NCBI GenBank assembly: GCA_009841225.1 | Contig: VXMF01000022.1 | Location: 1 to 64,000 of the forward strand | Reading direction: 5' to 3' | DNA: 64,000 nucleotides | Source of the DNA: Terriglobia bacterium | GTDB taxonomy: Bacteria; Acidobacteriota; Terriglobia; Bryobacterales; UBA6623 | Shown here: positions 56,290 to 64,000 of the stretch, in pieces | Position numbering within the stretch: the first letter of the stretch is position 1 | How the letters are laid out: every line of letters starts with the position of its first letter | Made by a program: the position numbers and the translations under genes | The notes under the pieces: model-generated | Told to the model about the DNA's origin: nothing | What the model saw: the letters and a program-made list of their open reading frames with translations, nothing else | Databases searched by the model: none

Positions 56290-58338
56290 ATGCAAGCAAA
56301 CCGCCCAGCCCATTGGATTACGGCGACAACTGTCTTTGTCACGGCGATTGTCGGCCTAGCGGCCTGTAGCCAACCGTCCCATGACGCCGTTCCGTCCCGA
56401 GCCGAACGAGTCCACGAGGCCGTAATGGCCTATCTCGCGGACGAAGCGCGTGAAATCACGGCGCGAGCCATCTCCGAGACCGCATCGCGCGAAGCGTGGG
56501 AGTCTGTCCGCGAGCGAAGACGAGCCGAACTCAAGGAGATGCTCGGCCTATCGTACAAAAGGCCCAAGACACCCCTGAACGTCAAACTGCGGGGAACGAT
56601 CGAGCGCCCCGGCTATACGGTGGAGAAGGTGGCCTTCGAGAGCCTCCCTAGCGTCTACGTGACAGCGAACCTCTACCTGCCCGCCGATCCCGCCGGTCCG
56701 GTGCCAGCGGTGATCTACGTCTGTGGCCACGCGTTCTCCCCGTTCGGTGCCAAGACCTCCTACCAGCGCCATGGCCACACACTCGCACGCCACGGCTACG
56801 CCGCGATGGTCATCGACCCGATCCAGATCGCAGAGACAGCCGGCCTGCACCACGGTGTCTACAACCAAGAAATGTACGAATGGTACACGCGCGCATACAG
56901 CCCCGCGGGCCTAGAAGTTTGGAACGTGATCCGCGCCTTGGACTATCTGGAGACGCGCCCGGAGGTGGACAGCCAGCGGTTCGCGATCACCGGCCGCTCC
57001 GGCGGCGCTGCCATGAGTTGGTTCTCGGCTGCCGTCGAGCCGCGCATCAAGGCGGTGGTCCCCATCATGGGCATCGGCACCTACGCGGTCAGCGTACCGG
57101 GCGATACGCAGCGCATGCACTGCGACTGCATGTATCCGGTCAACTTCCGCATGCACGACCTGATCCACCTGGGAGCCTTGATCGCTCCCCGGCCCCTCTT
57201 CACGGCGCACGGGCGGCTGGACCCTCTCTTCCCGGTCGCGGGCTACACACAGTTTGAGTCGGCGATGAACGACCTGTACTCGTCCTACGGAGTGCCGGAG
57301 CAATTCCGCAACGTGGTTGTCGAGAGCGGCCACGAGGACTCGGACTTCCTGCGGGCCGAAGCCGTGCATTGGCTGGACAAGTGGCTGCTGCAACGAGATC
57401 CGAGAGAGATCGATATCGCGTACCAGCAGGTCGAGCCCGCGGATCTTGCGGTGTTCGGGGAAGAGGCTCCGGCAGACGCCCGCAACTTTAGAGCGCACGA
57501 GTTCTTCATTCCGGCGCCCGAGCCGGTCACCTGGACCAGCGAAGCCGCGTGGAGCACGCGGCGCGCTGAGCTCCTCGAGGCGCTGCGCGAAGACGTGCTC
57601 CATACGATCCTCGAAGACCCGCCCGTCAATTCTGCGGTCCCGGGAAGCCTCGACCCGCCCGACGGATACGAGACGGTCGCGTTCGACTATGCCGGCCGCA
57701 TCCCCGTCGAGGCGCTACTCCGGATTCCCGACGATCCCGAAGGGCCCGCCTTGCTGCATGTCGCCGCGCCCGGAGAGGATCCGGCAGACGTCTCGCGCCT
57801 GCTGCGCAACCTCCGGCGATTCGGACGTAATCCGGTGCTGGTGGTATATCCGCCCGGAACCGGGACCGACCTGTGGCCCAAGTCCTCGTGGAAGGCTCTG
57901 CTCCGCAACGCAATGCAAACCGGCCGCACGCCCGACGCGATCCGGATTGGCAGCGTGCTGGGAGGGCTCCAAGTGCTGCGCGAACGGGCTGGCAAGGACC
58001 TGCCAGTCGCCATCAGCGGCATCGGGCCGGCCGCTGGCTGGGCTCTATACGCGGCGGCGCTGGACGAGTCCATCACTCAAGTGATACTCATCCGCGCTCC
58101 CTCGTCGCATTTGGAGGGTCCGATCCTCTTGGGAGCCATGCGCCATGCTGACCTTCCCGACATCGCAGCTCTGGTTGCCCCTCGCCGATTGACGTTCTAT
58201 GGGCAGATGCCCTCTGCGTTCGGGCGCGCAAGACAAATCTACGAGGGGCTGGGCGCCGGTGACCGCCTTTCCGTGTCGATGAGCATTGGGGCGGCGCTCA
58301 ATGGACGGTTCGGGCACAACTTCTCGATCGGACAGTAG
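56290..58338 (+). CDS. Lipoprotein alpha/beta hydrolase, acetylxylan-esterase-like
   Basis: Lipobox GLAAC; VPAVIYVCGHAFS, RFAITGRSGGAAMSWFSAAVEPRIKAVVPIMG, GHEDSDF. Confidence 0.75.
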   Translation: MQANRPAHWITATTVFVTAIVGLAACSQPSHDAVPSRAERVHEAVMAYLADEAREITARAISETASREAWESVRERRRAELKEMLGLSYKRPKTPLNVKLRGTIERPGYTVEKVAFESLPSVYVTANLYLPADPAGPVPAVIYVCGHAFSPFGAKTSYQRHGHTLARHGYAAMVIDPIQIAETAGLHHGVYNQEMYEWYTRAYSPAGLEVWNVIRALDYLETRPEVDSQRFAITGRSGGAAMSWFSAAVEPRIKAVVPIMGIGTYAVSVPGDTQRMHCDCMYPVNFRMHDLIHLGALIAPRPLFTAHGRLDPLFPVAGYTQFESAMNDLYSSYGVPEQFRNVVVESGHEDSDFLRAEAVHWLDKWLLQRDPREIDIAYQQVEPADLAVFGEEAPADARNFRAHEFFIPAPEPVTWTSEAAWSTRRAELLEALREDVLHTILEDPPVNSAVPGSLDPPDGYETVAFDYAGRIPVEALLRIPDDPEGPALLHVAAPGEDPADVSRLLRNLRRFGRNPVLVVYPPGTGTDLWPKSSWKALLRNAMQTGRTPDAIRIGSVLGGLQVLRERAGKDLPVAISGIGPAAGWALYAAALDESITQVILIRAPSSHLEGPILLGAMRHADLPDIAALVAPRRLTFYGQMPSAFGRARQIYEGLGAGDRLSVSMSIGAALNGRFGHNFSIGQ

Positions 58339-58369
58339 CTCGAGGAATCGACGGAGACGCGGCGCAGGA

Positions 58370-58825
58370 CTACTGCTCTGATTCCCCAGGGGGCGGCACA
58401 CGTACCATCGTCGCCATCAGTGCGGCCACTGGTTTTTCGTTGCCGTCGACAACGGCGACCGCTTCCCCGGAACAGACCGTGAGCTTGCGTCCGGGACGCA
58501 GGACTCGGCCACGGGCGACGAGACGCTCGCCTGCTGCCGGAGCCATGAAGTTGATCTTGTACTCGACCGTGAGCACGGTTGAGCCAGCCGGCATCAGCGT
58601 CAGCGCGGAGCAGCCGCAGGCGGTATCGACGATGGCCGCAATCACCGCGCCATGGACATAGCCGTGGTGCTGGAGCAGGTCGTCCCTGGACGGCAGCACG
58701 ATCTCCACCTTGCCCGGCGACACGCTGCCCATCTCGGCGCCGATCCTACGCATGAAGCTCTGCTCGGCGAAGATGGCCCGAACGTGAGACTCGAACTCCG
58801 GGAATTGCGCGCTAAAGGACGCCAT
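58370..58825 (-). CDS. PaaI-like hotdog thioesterase
   Basis: GYVHGAVIAAIVDTACGCSALTLMPAGSTVLTVEYKINFMAPAAGERLVARGRV. Confidence 0.85.
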   Translation of the reverse strand: MASFSAQFPEFESHVRAIFAEQSFMRRIGAEMGSVSPGKVEIVLPSRDDLLQHHGYVHGAVIAAIVDTACGCSALTLMPAGSTVLTVEYKINFMAPAAGERLVARGRVLRPGRKLTVCSGEAVAVVDGNEKPVAALMATMVRVPPPGESEQ

Positions 58826-58994
58826 GAGCCAGCGGATCGAGCTGCGGCCTGGCCGGCGGCAACCCGGCTGCTCTACCCATCCTAGCCGGATTCCGAAATC
58901 AGGAAGCGCCTGAGCGTCCCCGCACGACGAGCCACGTGCAACAGCGTCTCCCTTGCAGGCATCGCCCGAGTATGCTGGAACGATCAGGACTCTC

Positions 58995-60293
58995 ATGCCA
59001 CGACCGAAGTCCCCGGCGGCTCGCCCGCATGGCCATCGCCCGTCGCAGCTGGCAGCCCTCGCGCTGCTTGCAACCTGCATGCTCGGGCCGAGCTGTGCTC
59101 CCGCTCCAACGCCAAGTCAAGCGACTGAAATCGAACGCGAGCAGATCACATTCGGCCCCAAGAACCACTTCTTCGGCTATATCGGCCATGTCGGGACCAT
59201 CCCGTGGAATCAGAGCGGCCGCTACATCGTCGCTCTGCGCACGGAGTTCGTGGATCGGATGCCCGGGCCGACCGATGCTGCGGAAGTGATCCTGCTCGAT
59301 ACCGAGAACGACTACGAGGTGCGCGTGGTAGACACATGCCGGGGCTGGAACGTGCAGCAAGGCACAATGCTGTATTGGAACCCGGCCGACCCCGAGAACC
59401 AGTTCTTCTTCAATGATCGCGACGCCGAGACGGGCAAGGTGTTCGCAGTCCTGTTCGATATCGCCGCGGGCCGCCGCGTTCGCGAATACCGCTTTGACGA
59501 CACCCCGGTCGGCAACGGCGGGGTGTCATTCGACGGCAAGTACTTCGCCGGGATCAATTACGCGCGCATGGCTCGCCTGCGCCCAGTGACAGGCTACCCC
59601 GGTGCATGGGACTGGACCGAGGGTGTGAGCGCACCGGAGGACGACGGTGTGTTCTTGATTGATGTCGAGACCGGTGAGAAGCGCCTGCTGGTCTCGTTCC
59701 ACAGCCTCGCCGAAGCCCTACGCCGGGAATGGCCCGCGATCGACTCGATCCCACTGTTCATCAACCACACCCTCTGGAGCCGCACCGGGGAGCGCCTGTT
59801 CTTCTTTGCCCGGGGCAATTTCGGCAGGCCCGGCCGGATCAACGCGTCGTTCACGATCACCCGCGACGGCACGGACCTGCGGCGGCAGCAGACACACATC
59901 GGCGGCCATCCCGAATGGGACTCCGGCATGCGCATGATTGGTTCGATCGCGAACCGTCAAGCCGTCTTCGACGTGGACTCCCAGAAGCTCGTCGAACTCA
60001 TCGGCGACACAGAGATGTTTCCCGATCCTGAGGGCGATATAGCACTGTCGCCGGATCTCGAGTGGCTGGCCAACGGGTACAAGGACAACGGCAAGGTCTA
60101 CTACGTGATCCACAACCGGCGCACGGGTGTGACCTACCGCGCTGGCGGTTATGACCTCTTCGGACGAGTCTCGGGCGACTTGCGCTGCGATCCCGCACCG
60201 CGCTGGAACCGCACCGGCGATGCGCTGCTCATTCCGAGCATGATGGAAGACGGTACCCGGCAGATGTTCGTGCTCCGCCTGCCCCCGAGCTAG
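58995..60293 (+). CDS. Secreted beta-propeller (PD40/oligogalacturonate-lyase-like) protein
   Basis: Signal/lipobox region; GWNVQQGTMLYWNPADPENQFFFNDRD; NHTLWSRTGERLFFFARG; propeller blade spacing. Confidence 0.6.
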   Translation: MPRPKSPAARPHGHRPSQLAALALLATCMLGPSCAPAPTPSQATEIEREQITFGPKNHFFGYIGHVGTIPWNQSGRYIVALRTEFVDRMPGPTDAAEVILLDTENDYEVRVVDTCRGWNVQQGTMLYWNPADPENQFFFNDRDAETGKVFAVLFDIAAGRRVREYRFDDTPVGNGGVSFDGKYFAGINYARMARLRPVTGYPGAWDWTEGVSAPEDDGVFLIDVETGEKRLLVSFHSLAEALRREWPAIDSIPLFINHTLWSRTGERLFFFARGNFGRPGRINASFTITRDGTDLRRQQTHIGGHPEWDSGMRMIGSIANRQAVFDVDSQKLVELIGDTEMFPDPEGDIALSPDLEWLANGYKDNGKVYYVIHNRRTGVTYRAGGYDLFGRVSGDLRCDPAPRWNRTGDALLIPSMMEDGTRQMFVLRLPPS

Positions 60294-60448
60294 TGCGCCG
60301 CTATCTGACCGGGTCGTGAGGGACGGCGTCGCTCGCCGCATGCCGACGTTGCCTGCTGCGGTCAATCGCGAGCAGCGACATCGCTGCGCTTCGCCAAGGG
60401 GTATTCTCAGTAGGGGAAGACCGGAGACGGTTTCGCCCCCTGACTGGC

Positions 60449-63241
<2,793 letters not shown>

Positions 63242-63256
63242 GGTGTAGGGTCAGTC

Positions 63257-64000
63257 ATGGCTGTAGAGCTGATCATTCCCGAGGCCGGCGAATCGATTAC
63301 CGAAGTCCGAATCGGGCCTTGGCGCAAACCCGAGGGCTCGCATTTCGCCCTCGACGAGGTCACTGTCGAAATCGAGACCGACAAGGCCGCCATCGAATTA
63401 CCGAGCCCTGTGGCCGGCACGCTGGTCAGGATCCTGAAGCAGGAGGGCGACGATGCGGTACCGGGCGACGTGATCGGCTTGATCGAGCCGGGCGAAGCTC
63501 CGGCTGGACAGGAAGAGCCAGTGGCGGCGAGCGCTGGCGACGCTGAGACCGAAACCGCGACACCGCCGGCGGCGACAGTGGCCGAGCCTCCGGCTCGAGT
63601 GATGCCCAGTGCCCGACGCGTGCTGGGCGAAGCCGGCGTTCCAGCGTCGTCCGCGCAGGGCACCGGTCCTGGGGGCCGAGTACTCAAGGAAGATGCGACC
63701 CGCGCTGTGAGGGCGGCCCAGTCCGAATCCCCGCCAGCCGCAGAGGCCGCGCCGCCACCGGCACCCTCGGGCGAAGCCTCCGCAGCTTCCCCGCCACCTG
63801 AGCCAACCAAGGGGGCTTCCGAGGAACGAGTGCCCATGTCGCCGCTGCGAAAAGTGATCGCGCGCAACCTCGTCGAAGCCCAGCAGCAGGCCGCCCTGCT
63901 TACAACCTTCAACGAGGCCGACATGACCGCAGTGATCGAGTTGCGCCGTCGGCACAGCGAAAGCTTCCGGGAGCGGCACGGGGTGAAGCTAGGCTTCATG
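63257..64000 (+). CDS. sucB: Dihydrolipoamide succinyltransferase E2 component, truncated by window end
   Basis: MAVELIIPEAGESITEVRIGPWRK, lipoyl motif VEIETDKAAIELPSPVAG, E3-binding PSARRVLGEAGV..GTGPGGRVLKED; open to window end. Confidence 0.93.
   Translation, partial: MAVELIIPEAGESITEVRIGPWRKPEGSHFALDEVTVEIETDKAAIELPSPVAGTLVRILKQEGDDAVPGDVIGLIEPGEAPAGQEEPVAASAGDAETETATPPAATVAEPPARVMPSARRVLGEAGVPASSAQGTGPGGRVLKEDATRAVRAAQSESPPAAEAAPPPAPSGEASAASPPPEPTKGASEERVPMSPLRKVIARNLVEAQQQAALLTTFNEADMTAVIELRRRHSESFRERHGVKLGFM

Overview
This is a 64 kb, GC-rich bacterial chromosomal window. I infer Acidobacteriota-like ancestry from the Oar-type TonB receptors with CarboxypepD_reg N-termini, the VWFA-related proteins, and the sulfatase, tannase and PQQ-dehydrogenase content. 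It holds two tRNAs (Lys-CTT, Val-CAC) and about 40 supportable CDS. Metabolic content: glutathione-independent formaldehyde dehydrogenase, a c-type cytochrome plus PQQ-dehydrogenase pair, pyrimidine-nucleoside phosphorylase-like, inositol monophosphatase, threonine synthase, two tandem trans-sulfuration PLP enzymes, tannase family, two type I sulfatases, two group II PLP decarboxylases, aldehyde dehydrogenase, and the sucA-sucB start. Other content: an ABC exporter with an M50-like protease, three TonB-dependent receptors, and several secreted TPR/VWA proteins. I saw no rRNA, CRISPR array, transposase or prophage. The observations most worth checking are: (i) an in-frame duplicated 3' fragment of the tRNA nucleotidyltransferase gene; (ii) two gene pairs of toxin-antitoxin style (MNT-HEPN and DUF2442-DUF4160) in which one partner is truncated to about 32-35 aa; (iii) a fused MoaD-MoaE; (iv) a TonB receptor with very long His/Asp/Glu loops; (v) a DxD (lanthanide-type) PQQ dehydrogenase near a formaldehyde dehydrogenase; (vi) a G9 tract and CCAATT repeats upstream of another TonB receptor; (vii) a large secreted protein with no domain I recognise, next to a degenerate-MIDAS VWA protein; (viii) CTAG-centred palindromes just after stop codons. 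All product calls were made by reading motifs; no database search was run.
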